A stretch of DNA of 55,605 nt. Source: Trichocoleus desertorum ATA4-8-CV12 (GTDB taxonomy: Bacteria > Cyanobacteriota > Cyanobacteriia > FACHB-46). Below the pieces are notes generated by a model. That model searched no databases. It had not been told where the DNA came from and saw nothing but the letters and a program-made list of their open reading frames with translations. The position numbers were made by a program, and so were the translations under genes. The stretch's first letter is position 1. Each line of letters starts with the position of its first letter. Location: contig JAHHIL010000035.1 in NCBI GenBank assembly GCA_019358975.1, positions 1 to 55,605 of the forward strand, written 5' to 3'. Of this stretch, positions 43,098-51,986 are shown one piece after another.

Positions 43098-44276
43098 CTA
43101 GGCGTGACTAGAAACTGTCGCACCCCGCAAAGATTGAATCGTCGCGATCGCCTGTTGAACCACTCGATCGATCTCAGCTTCTGTATTAAAACGCCCAATG
43201 CCAAATCGCAGCGAAGCATAAGCCAATTCTGGCGATCGCCCTAAAGCAGTTAGCACATGAGAGGGTTTGATTTCTGCTGAAGTGCAAGCGGAACCCGAAG
43301 AAACCGCCACCACAGGTTGCAGCCCCAACAGCAACGCTTGTCCATCTACCCCTGCCACGCTGACATTGAGATTGCCAGGAAGCCGTTGCGTGGGATGACC
43401 ATTCAGGTAGATATTGCCGACTGTGCTGAGTTGCTGCCATAGGCGATCGCGCAGTTGCATGAGCCGTTGAGTTTCTGCTGCTTGTTCTGCCAATGCCAAC
43501 TCTACCGCTTGAGCAAAGCCGACGATCTGCGGTGTGTAAAGCGTGCCCGATCGCATGCCTCGCTCATGCCCCCCGCCATGCGATTGAGGTGCCACCTGTA
43601 CCCTAGGATTTCGTCGCCGCACATACAAAGCGCCAATCCCCTTCGGCCCATATACCTTGTGAGCCGTGAGCGACATCAGATCAATCTGCATCGCTGTCAC
43701 ATCTAAAGGAATCTTGGCGATCGCTTGAGCCGCATCCGTGTGAAAGAGAACTTGATGCTGGTGACAAAGTGCTCCAATTGCAGCCACTGGCTGCAACACT
43801 CCAATTTCATTATTCGCAGCCATCACCGAAACCAAAACTGTATCCGGTCGAAATGCTTGCTCTAGTTCTTTGAGGTCGATCAAGCCATCCGATTGAACCG
43901 ATAAGTAAGTGACTTCAAAGCCCAATGATTCTAAATAGCGGCAGGGATCAAGCACAGCATTATGCTCGGTACTGACCGTGATAATGTGTCGTCCCCTGCT
44001 GATATAGGCTTCCGCCACTCCTTTGATCGCCAAATTATTCGCTTCTGTAGCGCCACTGGTAAAGACGATCTCCTCTGGGCCACAGTTGATCGCAGCGGCT
44101 AAAATCTCCCGCGCTTTCTTCACAGCCGCTTCTGCCTCCCAACCATACACATGAGACACACTCGCTGGATTACCAAAATACTCTGTAAAGTACGGCAGCA
44201 TTGCCTCCAGTACCCTTGGGTCTACCGGAGTAGTGGCCTGACAATCCAGATAAATCGGACGATGAACGTTGGGCAT
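43098..44276 (-). CDS. Cysteine desulfurase (NifS/IscS family)
   Basis: A 392-residue PLP enzyme that takes sulfur from cysteine for Fe-S clusters and tRNA thiolation. YLDCQATTPVDP opens the protein. The PLP lysine is in SLTAHKVYGPKG (near 200-211) and the mobile catalytic Cys in SSGSACTSAE (near 323-332). The Cys-loop sequence is that of the group I NifS/IscS type and not SufS. The gene is convergent with rnc and no other Fe-S gene is adjacent. sufU at 27890 could be a functional partner. Confidence 0.93.
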   Translation of the reverse strand: MPNVHRPIYLDCQATTPVDPRVLEAMLPYFTEYFGNPASVSHVYGWEAEAAVKKAREILAAAINCGPEEIVFTSGATEANNLAIKGVAEAYISRGRHIITVSTEHNAVLDPCRYLESLGFEVTYLSVQSDGLIDLKELEQAFRPDTVLVSVMAANNEIGVLQPVAAIGALCHQHQVLFHTDAAQAIAKIPLDVTAMQIDLMSLTAHKVYGPKGIGALYVRRRNPRVQVAPQSHGGGHERGMRSGTLYTPQIVGFAQAVELALAEQAAETQRLMQLRDRLWQQLSTVGNIYLNGHPTQRLPGNLNVSVAGVDGQALLLGLQPVVAVSSGSACTSAEIKPSHVLTALGRSPELAYASLRFGIGRFNTEAEIDRVVQQAIATIQSLRGATVSSHA

Positions 44277-44305
44277 TTTAACTGAAGAGAACGAGTGAAC
44301 TTGTG

Positions 44306-44336
44306 ACTACAAGAACAAAGCCTGCGTAGGTAGGCT
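44306..44336. repeat. REP-like sequence left of the RAYT gene
   Basis: ACTACAAGAACAAAG followed by CCTGCGTAGGTAGGCT. Its reverse complement closely matches the right-hand REP at 44861-44907, so the transposase gene is flanked by REPs in inverted orientation. Confidence 0.75.
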
Positions 44337-44342
44337 AAAAAA

Positions 44343-44750
44343 ATGCATCAGAATTTTACGCAGTTATATTTACATTGTGTCTGGGGAACTTGGGATCGGT
44401 TGCCTTTGGTAACACCTGATATTGAATCTGCTGTGTGGGCTGCGATCGCTAGGCAATGCCAGCAATTAAACTGCAAAGTTTTAGCAGTAGGCGGTATTGC
44501 AGATCATATCCATTTGCTGACTGTGTTTCCTCCGACTTTGAGTGTGGCAACACTGATCGGTCAGGCAAAAGGTAGCTCTTCTCACCTTGTCACTCATGAG
44601 ATTGCCTGCGATCGCTTTTTCAAATGGCAAGGTGGCTATGGAGCGTTTACTGTAAATCGCCAGGATCTGCCTCAAGTCGCTAATTATATTAAGAATCAAG
44701 CTATCCACCACCAGCAGAAATCAACTATCGCAAACTGGGAGGTTAACTGA
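44343..44750 (+). CDS. REP-associated tyrosine transposase (RAYT), Y1 family
   Basis: A 135-residue intact single-domain HUH transposase. The histidine pair is in IADHIHLL (near 57-64) and the catalytic Tyr in VANYIKNQ (near 117-124). The start YLHCVWGTWDRLPL is typical of the cyanobacterial RAYT-like branch of IS200. It lacks a TnpB partner and has REP sequences on both sides, as expected for a domesticated transposase that mobilises REPs. Integrity of frame and motifs suggests it is functional. Confidence 0.87.
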   Translation: MHQNFTQLYLHCVWGTWDRLPLVTPDIESAVWAAIARQCQQLNCKVLAVGGIADHIHLLTVFPPTLSVATLIGQAKGSSSHLVTHEIACDRFFKWQGGYGAFTVNRQDLPQVANYIKNQAIHHQQKSTIANWEVN

Positions 44751-44812
44751 ATCGGCGCAAATTAGGATTGATTTCAAGGCCCCTCCAGTGATGGCCCGCC
44801 ACCCTAAAGGGT

Positions 44813-44907
44813 GCGGCTATCGATACAAAGGCTACCTACGCAGCCTGAAAGAAGAGATTTTAGCCTGCGTAGGCAGGCTTCGCTCTTGTAGCCGCGAGTT
44901 CTACTCG
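44813..44907. repeat. Inverted REP pair (BIME-like) right of the RAYT gene
   Basis: A left arm GCGGCTAT...AAAGGCTACCTACGCAGCCT (44813-44846), a 14-nt spacer and a right arm TAGCCTGCGTAGGCAGGCTT...TTGTAGCCGC. The arms are imperfect reverse complements, each with its own inner hairpin. A CGAGTTCTACTCG palindrome closes the unit. This is the organisation of bacterial interspersed mosaic elements. Confidence 0.8.
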
Positions 44908-45030
44908 TTAGGCTCATCAGGTCATTGGGCATTTATATATCCCTAATGAACCGATAAATCCATCAAGGAGAGAATGTAAGGCTACAGGCGATCGCGCTAC
45001 TGTTGAGAAAAAATTCTTTTACCTTCTGGC

Positions 45031-45660
45031 ATGGAAATTCTCAGCCTGGTCAAAACATTTATCGATGTTCCGGTTCTCGTCAAAACGTTTGTGGCGGTCT
45101 TTGTCTTGGCTGATGCTTTAGGGAATGCCCCAATTTTCCTGGTGTTGACCAAGGGCATGGAGATAGAGCAAAAAAATAGTGTGGTCGATCGCGCCAGCTT
45201 GACTGGAACAGCAGTGATCCTGGCTTTTGCCTTTGGTGGGCAAACCGTTCTAGATTACTTGCACATCAGCATGGGTTCTTTAGAGATCGCAGGCGGCTTA
45301 TTGTTGCTGATGATCGCCTTAAAAATGCTGGAAGGACATATAGAAGCACCGCTGGTGGAGCAAGGGCGAGATGTGGCGATTACTCCGTTAGCGTTTCCGC
45401 TGTTAGCTGGCCCTGGCACGTTAACCAGTGTGATGCTGTTGATGTCTAATTCAGACACTGCGATCGGTCATCTCAGCGTCGCGCTCGGTATTGTTGGTGC
45501 GATGTTCGTTACTTGGTTTATTGTGCGGCAGTCTTCCCGGATTGATCACTGGTTAGGGGCAGAAGGCGCGATCATCATCACGCAACTTTTAGGGTTCCTA
45601 TTAGCGGCGCTGGCGATCGAAATTAGTAGTTCGGGAATTCGCGACTTATTTCTAAAGTGA
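45031..45660 (+). CDS. MarC-family membrane protein
   Basis: A 209-residue protein with six hydrophobic segments. The family core ADALGNAPIFLVLT (near 27-40), GGLLLLMIALKML and ITPLAFPLLAGPGTLTSVMLL (near 115) are present. MarC proteins were once linked to antibiotic resistance, but that was not confirmed, and their function is unknown. About 280 nt separate it from the RAYT gene, most of it filled by the REP pair. Confidence 0.9.
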   Translation: MEILSLVKTFIDVPVLVKTFVAVFVLADALGNAPIFLVLTKGMEIEQKNSVVDRASLTGTAVILAFAFGGQTVLDYLHISMGSLEIAGGLLLLMIALKMLEGHIEAPLVEQGRDVAITPLAFPLLAGPGTLTSVMLLMSNSDTAIGHLSVALGIVGAMFVTWFIVRQSSRIDHWLGAEGAIIITQLLGFLLAALAIEISSSGIRDLFLK

Positions 45661-45857
45661 ACAGCAGATTTGCTCTTTCTAGCGAAATCTCAATAATCTA
45701 AATCCGAAATTCCACGCAGAGGCCAGTAGGTATTTCTAGCAGTCTGGGTGAACCTGCGATCGCATCTCTGAAGATTCCCAGTTACAACCAAGAAGCTAGA
45801 GCGCGATCGCGGCTCAATCCGTTGACGCTGAAATTCAATTCGCTGGAGTAGAGTTGC

Positions 45858-46130
45858 ATGGAATTTACCACCACACTAGGACTAATTGCAGGCAGTTTAA
45901 CCACGATCGCCTACTTGCCCCAACTAATCAAAACTTGGAAATCTAAGTCAGCCGATGACCTTTCTTGGAGCATGCTGATCACGCTTTGCGTCGGGATTGT
46001 ACTGTGGCTGGTTTACGGCAGTTATGTCCACGATATTCCAGTCATTTGCGCCAATGTGGTGACCCTAATTCTGTCCTCAATCATTTTGGGCCTCAAAATT
46101 CGTTACAAGCGTAGTGGGGAGTTGGGGTAA
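45858..46130 (+). CDS. SemiSWEET-type sugar transporter (PQ-loop)
   Basis: A 90-residue, three-helix membrane protein. The first helix contains the PQ-loop motif TIAYLPQLIKTWKSKSADDLS. The middle helix is SMLITLCVGIVLWLVYG. SemiSWEETs dimerise to move mono- or disaccharides by alternating access. The substrate cannot be told. It lies between MarC and the site-2 protease on the same strand, but the gaps (about 200 and 110 nt) do not force an operon. Confidence 0.9.
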   Translation: MEFTTTLGLIAGSLTTIAYLPQLIKTWKSKSADDLSWSMLITLCVGIVLWLVYGSYVHDIPVICANVVTLILSSIILGLKIRYKRSGELG

Positions 46131-46238
46131 AGGTTCTCATAACCGAACGCTAAAGTGCGGCTTCCGCCCTAGTGAAAGCTGAGAGAATTGTTTACATTTA
46201 TTTACAGTGAAAGTAAACAATTTTTAGAGGTGCCCCGT

Positions 46239-47363
46239 ATGAACGGCACTTTGCGTGTTGGTAACCTGTTTGGCATTCCGTTTTATCTCCATCCATCTTG
46301 GTTTCTGGTCTTAGGACTTGTCACTTGGAGCTATGGCAGTGGCTTGGCCGCTCAGTTTCCTGGTTTGGTTGGTTTATTCCCTTTACTGTTGGGTTTATTT
46401 GCAGCGCTGTTGCTGTTTGCCTCGGTTTTGGCTCACGAACTAGGCCATAGCTTTGTTGCTCTCCGCCAAGGTATTGGGGTGAAGTCAATCTCCCTATTTT
46501 TGTTTGGCGGTCTCGCACAATTAGAAAAAGAATCCGAGACCCCCACCGAGGCTTTTTGGGTAGCGATCGCGGGTCCCGCTGTCAGTCTCGCTATCTTTGG
46601 TTTGCTAAGCCTAGTTCAGATCGTCAGTCCTATTTCGGGTCCAGTATCCGCAGTCTTAGGACTGGTGGCTTCTATTAACTTAGCCTTAGCCCTATTCAAC
46701 TTAATTCCTGGCTTGCCCTTGGATGGTGGCAACGTCCTTAAGGCCTTGGTTTGGAAAATTACCGGAAATCCCTATAAAGGGGTTGCCTTTGCCAGCCGCG
46801 TCGGGCAGGTGATTGGTTGGGTGGCGATCGCCTCTGGTCTCATTCCTCTGTTAGTATTCGGCAGCGCTGCAAACCTTTGGAACCTACTAATTGGCTGGTT
46901 CTTGCTGAAAAATGCAGGTCAATCTGCTCAGTACGCCACGGTGCAATCCAAACTGTCTGGATTTACGGCATCTGATGCTGTTACACCGAATGGCCCAGTC
47001 GTACAAGCTGACTGGACGCTGCGAGAATTTGCCGACTGGTCACTATTCCACCAGATGTCTTGGCAACGCTTTTTGGTCACAGATACTACAGGACAGTTGA
47101 TGGGGGCGATCGCGGTGGCTGACCTACAGCAACTACCCGTAGAGCGCTGGGCTACAACGCAAGTCTGGGATGTGATGCAACCCATTAATCCCGACACAAC
47201 GATTCAAGCAGACCAACCCCTGATTGAAGTGGTGAGTCTACTAGAGCAACAACAACTGTCAGCGTTACCAGTGGTTCGGCCTAATGGTGTTCTTGTAGGT
47301 CTGTTGGAAAAAGCAGCGATTCTACGCCTGCTTCAGGGCAATCTCCAAGCTAATCCTGCTTAA
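46239..47363 (+). CDS. Site-2 protease family (M50) metalloprotease with tandem CBS domains
   Basis: A 374-residue intramembrane protease. The zinc motif HELGHSF (near 66-72) in the second membrane segment and the third ligand in NLIPGLPLDGGNVLKAL (near 155-171) are complete. Five to six membrane segments are followed by two CBS domains (about 245-305 and 310-370), which usually sense adenine nucleotides. M50 proteases cut membrane-anchored factors. The substrate is unknown. The ATG at 46239 with AGAGG upstream is chosen over an earlier start at 46188. A terminator follows at 47412. Confidence 0.92.
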   Translation: MNGTLRVGNLFGIPFYLHPSWFLVLGLVTWSYGSGLAAQFPGLVGLFPLLLGLFAALLLFASVLAHELGHSFVALRQGIGVKSISLFLFGGLAQLEKESETPTEAFWVAIAGPAVSLAIFGLLSLVQIVSPISGPVSAVLGLVASINLALALFNLIPGLPLDGGNVLKALVWKITGNPYKGVAFASRVGQVIGWVAIASGLIPLLVFGSAANLWNLLIGWFLLKNAGQSAQYATVQSKLSGFTASDAVTPNGPVVQADWTLREFADWSLFHQMSWQRFLVTDTTGQLMGAIAVADLQQLPVERWATTQVWDVMQPINPDTTIQADQPLIEVVSLLEQQQLSALPVVRPNGVLVGLLEKAAILRLLQGNLQANPA

Positions 47364-47411
47364 TCCGACTCGCTTGACTCGACTCCTTGCTCTCTATTAT
47401 TCCTACCCATT

Positions 47412-47446
47412 CCCTAGGCCGTCTCTATGGTTCTAGGGGATTTTTT
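47412..47446 (+). terminator. Terminator of the site-2 protease gene
   Basis: CCCTAG (47412-47417) pairs with CTAGGG (47433-47438), followed by GA and T6. It lies 49 nt after the stop and overlaps the 3' end of the convergent gene that begins at 47890. Confidence 0.75.
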
Positions 47447-47890
47447 AGGGCTGAAGAGGGCTGAGGAAATCAGGTCGAACGGCTGAGAATTGGAGTAGAA
47501 ATGTACGCACCAGGGAGTCACGGAGTAGGGCTTGGGAGCAAATTGCGGGAGCCACAGGGGGACAGTGGTTAACCAGCCTAGAATCGTCCCGAAAATCAGA
47601 AAAGCGATCGCCACTTCGCAAAAGCCCACAGCTTGCTCACAGGTTTGGGTTGGGCCAGATCCTGACGGGGTAGCAGGAAGAGTTGGGCGGGCGATCGCAG
47701 CAAATTGAGCTGCTGCTAATGGGTCTTCCGCTTCGGGACTGTCAGCAGTCGGTAACTCAGAAGGCGCGATCGGTTCACCAACCACACCGCCACATGGCAA
47801 CACGATTTGAGTCAGCGGCGTGCCAAGGGGAGCTGAAGGGTGAGTTACAAAAGGCTGATCCTTTGAAAACTCCCGCCGTTTATTTGTCAT
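47414..47890 (-). CDS. Hypothetical single-pass membrane protein
   Basis: A 158-residue protein. A polar N-terminal two thirds is rich in Pro, Ala and Thr. A membrane segment (about 89-113, EVAIAFLIFGTILGWLTTVPLWLP) is followed by an aromatic tail. Not recognised. The frame is open from 47983, but the ATG at 47890 has AGGA upstream and begins the polar domain cleanly. The convergent terminator hairpin lies in its last codons. Confidence 0.55.
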   Translation of the reverse strand: MTNKRREFSKDQPFVTHPSAPLGTPLTQIVLPCGGVVGEPIAPSELPTADSPEAEDPLAAAQFAAIARPTLPATPSGSGPTQTCEQAVGFCEVAIAFLIFGTILGWLTTVPLWLPQFAPKPYSVTPWCVHFYSNSQPFDLISSALFSPKKSPRTIETA

Positions 47891-48354
47891 GATAAAAAGT
47901 AACTCCTGAGAATACAGACTTGGGAGAGCAGCCAGGGTTAAGTGTGGTAGCTGGGCCCTGGTTGCTACCTGGAAGAAATGCAATAAATTCTGAAACCAAG
48001 GCCATCAATATCAAGGCCAAAGCAATATCAAGGCCAAAGCAATATCAAGGCCAAAGCCAGTACCTTAGCTCGTGGCTTGGTCGATCTACCTAATGGTTAC
48101 GTTCAGTTTCAGTGTTTTTACCGTTTTCTCACTTTGGACTATTTTTTCGTGCGACTGGGTGATGACATCTCGATAAATATGTGACCGTAATCGTGCGGAG
48201 CTGTGATAAATATCTAATAAAAATGTGATGACGCTCAAATCAGCCGTTTGATAAAGTACTTCATCAGATTGTTGGACAGGCTCAGGGTGTAGGGTAAATT
48301 TTGAATAGCAGCGGCATCCATTCGGATCAACTATTCACCTAGGGAGGGCAGCCG
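47891..48354. other. Gene-free region with short tandem repeats
   Basis: A stretch of 464 nt containing the 17-nt repeats at 48007-48057 and an AT-rich tract with two GATAAATAT copies (about 48172 and 48205) and two GTGATGAC copies (about 48159 and 48226). These may be regulatory sites for the cupin gene, which has GGGAGGG before its ATG. No small gene was recognised. Confidence 0.55.
48007..48057. repeat. Three perfect 17-bp tandem repeats
   Basis: AATATCAAGGCCAAAGC is repeated exactly three times head to tail. A degenerate partial copy precedes it (ACCAAGGCCATC). Confidence 0.9.
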
Positions 48355-48750
48355 ATGATTGGTAACCAAAATAACGAGCAAACTCCCACCAACGCCCAGT
48401 TGGCGACGACAGCCACCACCCGAATGCGAAACTGGGGCACAGTGACTGCCTTGGAAGAAGGCAAGTGCTACCGGATCAATCGCATTGAACTGCAACCGGG
48501 GCATCACATCAGCACTCAAATGCACTACCACCGCAGCGAGCACTGGATTGTCGTCTCTGGAACCGCCAAGGTAATTTGCGACGGTCAAGAGAAAATCCTG
48601 ATCGAAAAGCAATCTACCTATGTGCCTATGTGTATGCCGCACCGGGTTGAGAATCCGGGAGTGATTCCACTGGTGATGATTGAAGTGCAGAATGGCGAAT
48701 ATTTGGGAGAAGACGACATTATCCGCTTTGGGGATGCGGAAGAGGGATAA
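48355..48750 (+). CDS. Cupin-domain protein, phosphomannose isomerase type II C-terminal-like
   Basis: A 131-residue single-cupin protein. Motif 1 is seen as MHYHRSEHWIVVSG (near 61-74) and motif 2 as MPHRVENPG (near 93-101), giving the His/Glu metal ligands. The sequence matches the isomerase half of type II GMP/PMI enzymes but lacks the guanylyltransferase half. It may isomerise mannose 6-phosphate or be a non-catalytic sugar-binding cupin. Monocistronic. Confidence 0.88.
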   Translation: MIGNQNNEQTPTNAQLATTATTRMRNWGTVTALEEGKCYRINRIELQPGHHISTQMHYHRSEHWIVVSGTAKVICDGQEKILIEKQSTYVPMCMPHRVENPGVIPLVMIEVQNGEYLGEDDIIRFGDAEEG

Positions 48751-48836
48751 ACGGTAGCAGTCATCGGCTTTTTGGCGATTTGTTAGACTGAGCGTACTAG
48801 GCTTTGTCAGTCAACTTTCTGTAAGGACGCCAGCAG

Positions 48837-50321
48837 ATGACGTTATCGATGCCTCCAAGGACTTTGTTGCTCTCTAAAGAATTACCAACTCTCCAATACA
48901 ACTCCACCCGCGATCGCTTTGATGAAACCTGGCAAGCTCCCCTCTCCACACTGTTAGGTCTAGGACGAGCAGCGGGTGCTGACTTTATCGAATTTTTCTT
49001 GGAGCGCACCAACTACATCAGCTGTCTGGCAGAAGATGATGGCATTAGCAGCATTGCGCCTCGCTTATCGACAGGTGCAGGCGTGCGCGTGTTTCGGGGT
49101 AAGTCCGACTGTTACGTCAGCACCAACGATCTGAGCTTTTCGGGCCTGAAAGCTGCTCTGGAAAAAGGCTTATCTATTCTGGGTTTGCACCTGCCTGCCC
49201 CTAGCGCCTTTGTCCCTGAAATTAACCTGGAACTGCTACGCGACTACGCCACCAAGAAAGGTAAGGAAGCTTGGCTCAGTGGTTGCAGCTCCATGCGAGA
49301 AATGGGCGACATTCTCTTAGCTGCTAACGCTCAACTGCAAACCAAAGCCACCCACGTCCAATCTCGTCGGGCTGCTTATTTTCGCGATTGGCAAGAAGTG
49401 TTAGTTGCAGCCAGTGACGGCACTTTTGCCAGAGATATTCGCCTGACTCAATCTGTTGGTTATAGCCTGCTCTGCGCTGATGGAGCTAACCGTTCTTCTA
49501 TCAGCCAGCGAGTTGGAGATACGAGCAATCCTGATTTCCTCCGGGGTTGGGACTACGCCGCTACCGCCGCAGATGTGGCCGAATCCGCAGGCAAGATGCT
49601 CTATGCCGACTATGTGGAATCGGGCACCTACCCGATCATCATGGCGAACAAGTTCGGTGGCGTAATTTTCCACGAAGCTTGCGGTCACTTGCTCGAAACC
49701 ACTCAAATCGAGCGCAAGACTACTCCCTTTATCGACAAAAAAGGCGAAAAGATTGCCCACGAAAGCTTAACCGCTTGGGATGAGGGTCTGTCCACCGATG
49801 AGTTCGGCACCATCGACATGGACGACGAAGGCATGCCCGCTCAACGGACGCTGTTGATTGAAAATGGCATCCTCAAGAACTTTCTGAGCGATCGCACGGG
49901 TTCCATCCGCACCGGACATCCCCGCACAGGCAGTGGTCGTCGCCAAAGCTATACTCACGCGGCGGCATCCCGGATGCGAAATACCTACATTGCCCCCGGC
50001 GAACACTCCGTTGAAGATCTATTTGCCTCGATCGACAAAGGTATTTACTGCAAGAAGATGGGTGGCGGCAGTGTTGGCCCTACCGGACAGTTTAACTTTG
50101 CTGTGGATGAAGCCTACTTGATTGAGAATGGCAAAGTCACCAAACCGCTCAAAGGCGCAACCTTAATCGGAGAAGCCAAGGAAATCATGAACAAGATCTC
50201 CATGTGCTCTCAAGATTTAGGTTTGGCAGCAGGTTTCTGCGGCTCGGTCAGCGGCAGCATTTACGTCACTGTGGGTCAGCCTCACATCAAGGTCGATTCG
50301 ATCACTGTGGGTGGTCGTTAA
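48837..50321 (+). CDS. tldD: Metalloprotease TldD
   Basis: A 494-residue protein of the TldD/PmbA family. The zinc-binding HEACGH (near 279-284) follows [27 protein letters not shown] and the [13 protein letters not shown] turn are family blocks. TldD supplies the active site of the TldD-TldE heterodimer, which degrades unfolded peptides and matures some RiPPs such as microcin B17. pmbA follows on the same strand, so the complete pair is present. No RiPP precursor was recognised nearby. Confidence 0.93.
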   Translation: MTLSMPPRTLLLSKELPTLQYNSTRDRFDETWQAPLSTLLGLGRAAGADFIEFFLERTNYISCLAEDDGISSIAPRLSTGAGVRVFRGKSDCYVSTNDLSFSGLKAALEKGLSILGLHLPAPSAFVPEINLELLRDYATKKGKEAWLSGCSSMREMGDILLAANAQLQTKATHVQSRRAAYFRDWQEVLVAASDGTFARDIRLTQSVGYSLLCADGANRSSISQRVGDTSNPDFLRGWDYAATAADVAESAGKMLYADYVESGTYPIIMANKFGGVIFHEACGHLLETTQIERKTTPFIDKKGEKIAHESLTAWDEGLSTDEFGTIDMDDEGMPAQRTLLIENGILKNFLSDRTGSIRTGHPRTGSGRRQSYTHAAASRMRNTYIAPGEHSVEDLFASIDKGIYCKKMGGGSVGPTGQFNFAVDEAYLIENGKVTKPLKGATLIGEAKEIMNKISMCSQDLGLAAGFCGSVSGSIYVTVGQPHIKVDSITVGGR

Positions 50322-50332
50322 GTTTGGGAGAC

Positions 50333-50470
50333 CTAACCCCCAGCCCCTTCCCTACTAGGGAAGGGGAGTTAGATTCAAAGCCTACCTAACCCAGCTTCTG
50401 CTCTACTAAGGGAAGCTAGATTCAAAGCCCCTCGCCTCGCAGGAGAGGGGTTTGGGGAGAGGTTTGAGGG
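50333..50470. repeat. Cluster of palindromic intergenic repeats between tldD and pmbA
   Basis: A perfect ten-pair stem CCCCTTCCCT-act-AGGGAAGGGG (50344-50366) is followed by two degenerate relatives. Each carries the flank GATTCAAAGCC (about 50372 and 50419). The third contains CCCCTC and GAGGGG arms. This belongs to a repeat family often seen between cyanobacterial genes. Confidence 0.8.
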
Positions 50471-50520
50471 CTTAATTCAAGATTTTTGCAAAGACATACG
50501 TTAGCCAGTAAGACTGCAAT

Positions 50521-51861
50521 ATGCCAAATATTCAAGAACTAGCGACTTACGCCCAAGCAAGCGCCACAAAACTGGGTATCCAAAAATTTGATATTTACGG
50601 TTCCTCGGTGGATGAAACCAGTGCTCAGGTAGACCAGGGAGAACCGAAGCAGGTTAAGGCGTCGAATCGCTCCAGTGTAACGGTGCGAGTGTGGAACGAA
50701 GAACACCGCGTTGGGATTACCTCCACCACGGATGTTGATCCGGCGGGTGTGGAGTTGGCGCTGAAAACCGCTTACGAAGCTAGTTTCTTTGGCGCTAAAG
50801 AGCATGTGCCTGACTTCAGCCCAGAGGCGACCGCTCCGATTTCCGCAACTTCTCATGAGAAGACTCCGCAAGCTCCAGTTTCCACACTAATTGAGACATT
50901 AGCAAAGGCTGAAAAAGAATTACTAGAGGCGCATCCCGCGATCGCTGGAGTTCCATACAACGGTATGGCCCAGCGAGATTTCGATCGCTTCTATCTCAAC
51001 AGCGAAGGAGCACAGCGGTATGAAGGTGGCTCCTATGCTTCGGTGTATCTCTATAGCAAAACCGAAGAAGAGGGCAAAAAGCCTCGCAGTGCTGGAGCGT
51101 TCAGAGTGGGTTATGGATTTCCAGAGCTAGACGTGCAAGCTTGTATCCAGGAAGCGGCGGAGAAAACCATCAGCCACCTGAACTACAACAAAATTCAGTC
51201 AGGCAAATATCTAGTCGTGTTCTCTCCAGAAGCCTTCCTGAGCTTGTTGGGAGCGTTCTCCAATCTGTACAACGCCCAAAGTATCCTCGACAGACAAAGC
51301 CTCTCGACTCCAGAATCCTTGGGGACACAGATCGCTTCGCCTCTACTGTCCGTCTGTGATGACCCCCATCATCCCGGTAATATCGGTGCGGAAATGTTTG
51401 ATGGCGAAGGCACCCCAACTCGGAAGACTCCATTGATTACCGAGGGTGTGCTGAGCGGATTTCTCCACAGTGCGGGAACTGCCAAGCGAATGAACGCGCA
51501 GCCGACAGGCAATGCCAACATGGGCGCAAAAATTACTGTGGGGCCACATTACTACCACGTTGCTCCAGGTCAGGCAGTAGACACAACTTACAGTCTCGAT
51601 ACCGCTGAAAATGTGGTCTTGATTGACGATTTGCAAGCCCTCCATGCAGGAGTACAGTCCTTGCAAGGCTCATTCTCACTACCATTCGATGGTTGGGTCG
51701 TGAACAAAGGCGATCGCGTCAGTGTAGAGTCGGCCACGGTCGCGGGAGATTTCTTGGCACTACTCAAGGCGATCGTTTACGTGGAGCCAGAAGCCGAAGT
51801 AACTCCCGGTGGAGTCTGTCCTCGAATTTGGGTGGATAGTTTAGCGATTACTGGAGAATAA
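50521..51861 (+). CDS. pmbA: Metalloprotease subunit TldE/PmbA
   Basis: A 446-residue TldE-type subunit. It shares the TldD fold (N-terminal SVTVRVWNEEHRVGI, C-terminal GAKITVGPHYYHVAPG) but has no HExxxH, as expected for the non-catalytic partner. It forms the chamber with TldD. It lies 199 nt downstream of tldD, separated by palindromic repeats that could alter the ratio of the two transcripts. Confidence 0.92.
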   Translation: MPNIQELATYAQASATKLGIQKFDIYGSSVDETSAQVDQGEPKQVKASNRSSVTVRVWNEEHRVGITSTTDVDPAGVELALKTAYEASFFGAKEHVPDFSPEATAPISATSHEKTPQAPVSTLIETLAKAEKELLEAHPAIAGVPYNGMAQRDFDRFYLNSEGAQRYEGGSYASVYLYSKTEEEGKKPRSAGAFRVGYGFPELDVQACIQEAAEKTISHLNYNKIQSGKYLVVFSPEAFLSLLGAFSNLYNAQSILDRQSLSTPESLGTQIASPLLSVCDDPHHPGNIGAEMFDGEGTPTRKTPLITEGVLSGFLHSAGTAKRMNAQPTGNANMGAKITVGPHYYHVAPGQAVDTTYSLDTAENVVLIDDLQALHAGVQSLQGSFSLPFDGWVVNKGDRVSVESATVAGDFLALLKAIVYVEPEAEVTPGGVCPRIWVDSLAITGE

Positions 51862-51986
51862 AGGCAAATTATTTTGTAACGTGGGTCGCTGTGCTTAAGG
51901 CTGGAGTTTAGACTAATCAAGGAAAAGCGCGATCGCTTCAATTGTCCATCCGATGAAGGGCAGCTTAGCGATCGCGTCCTTAAAGC

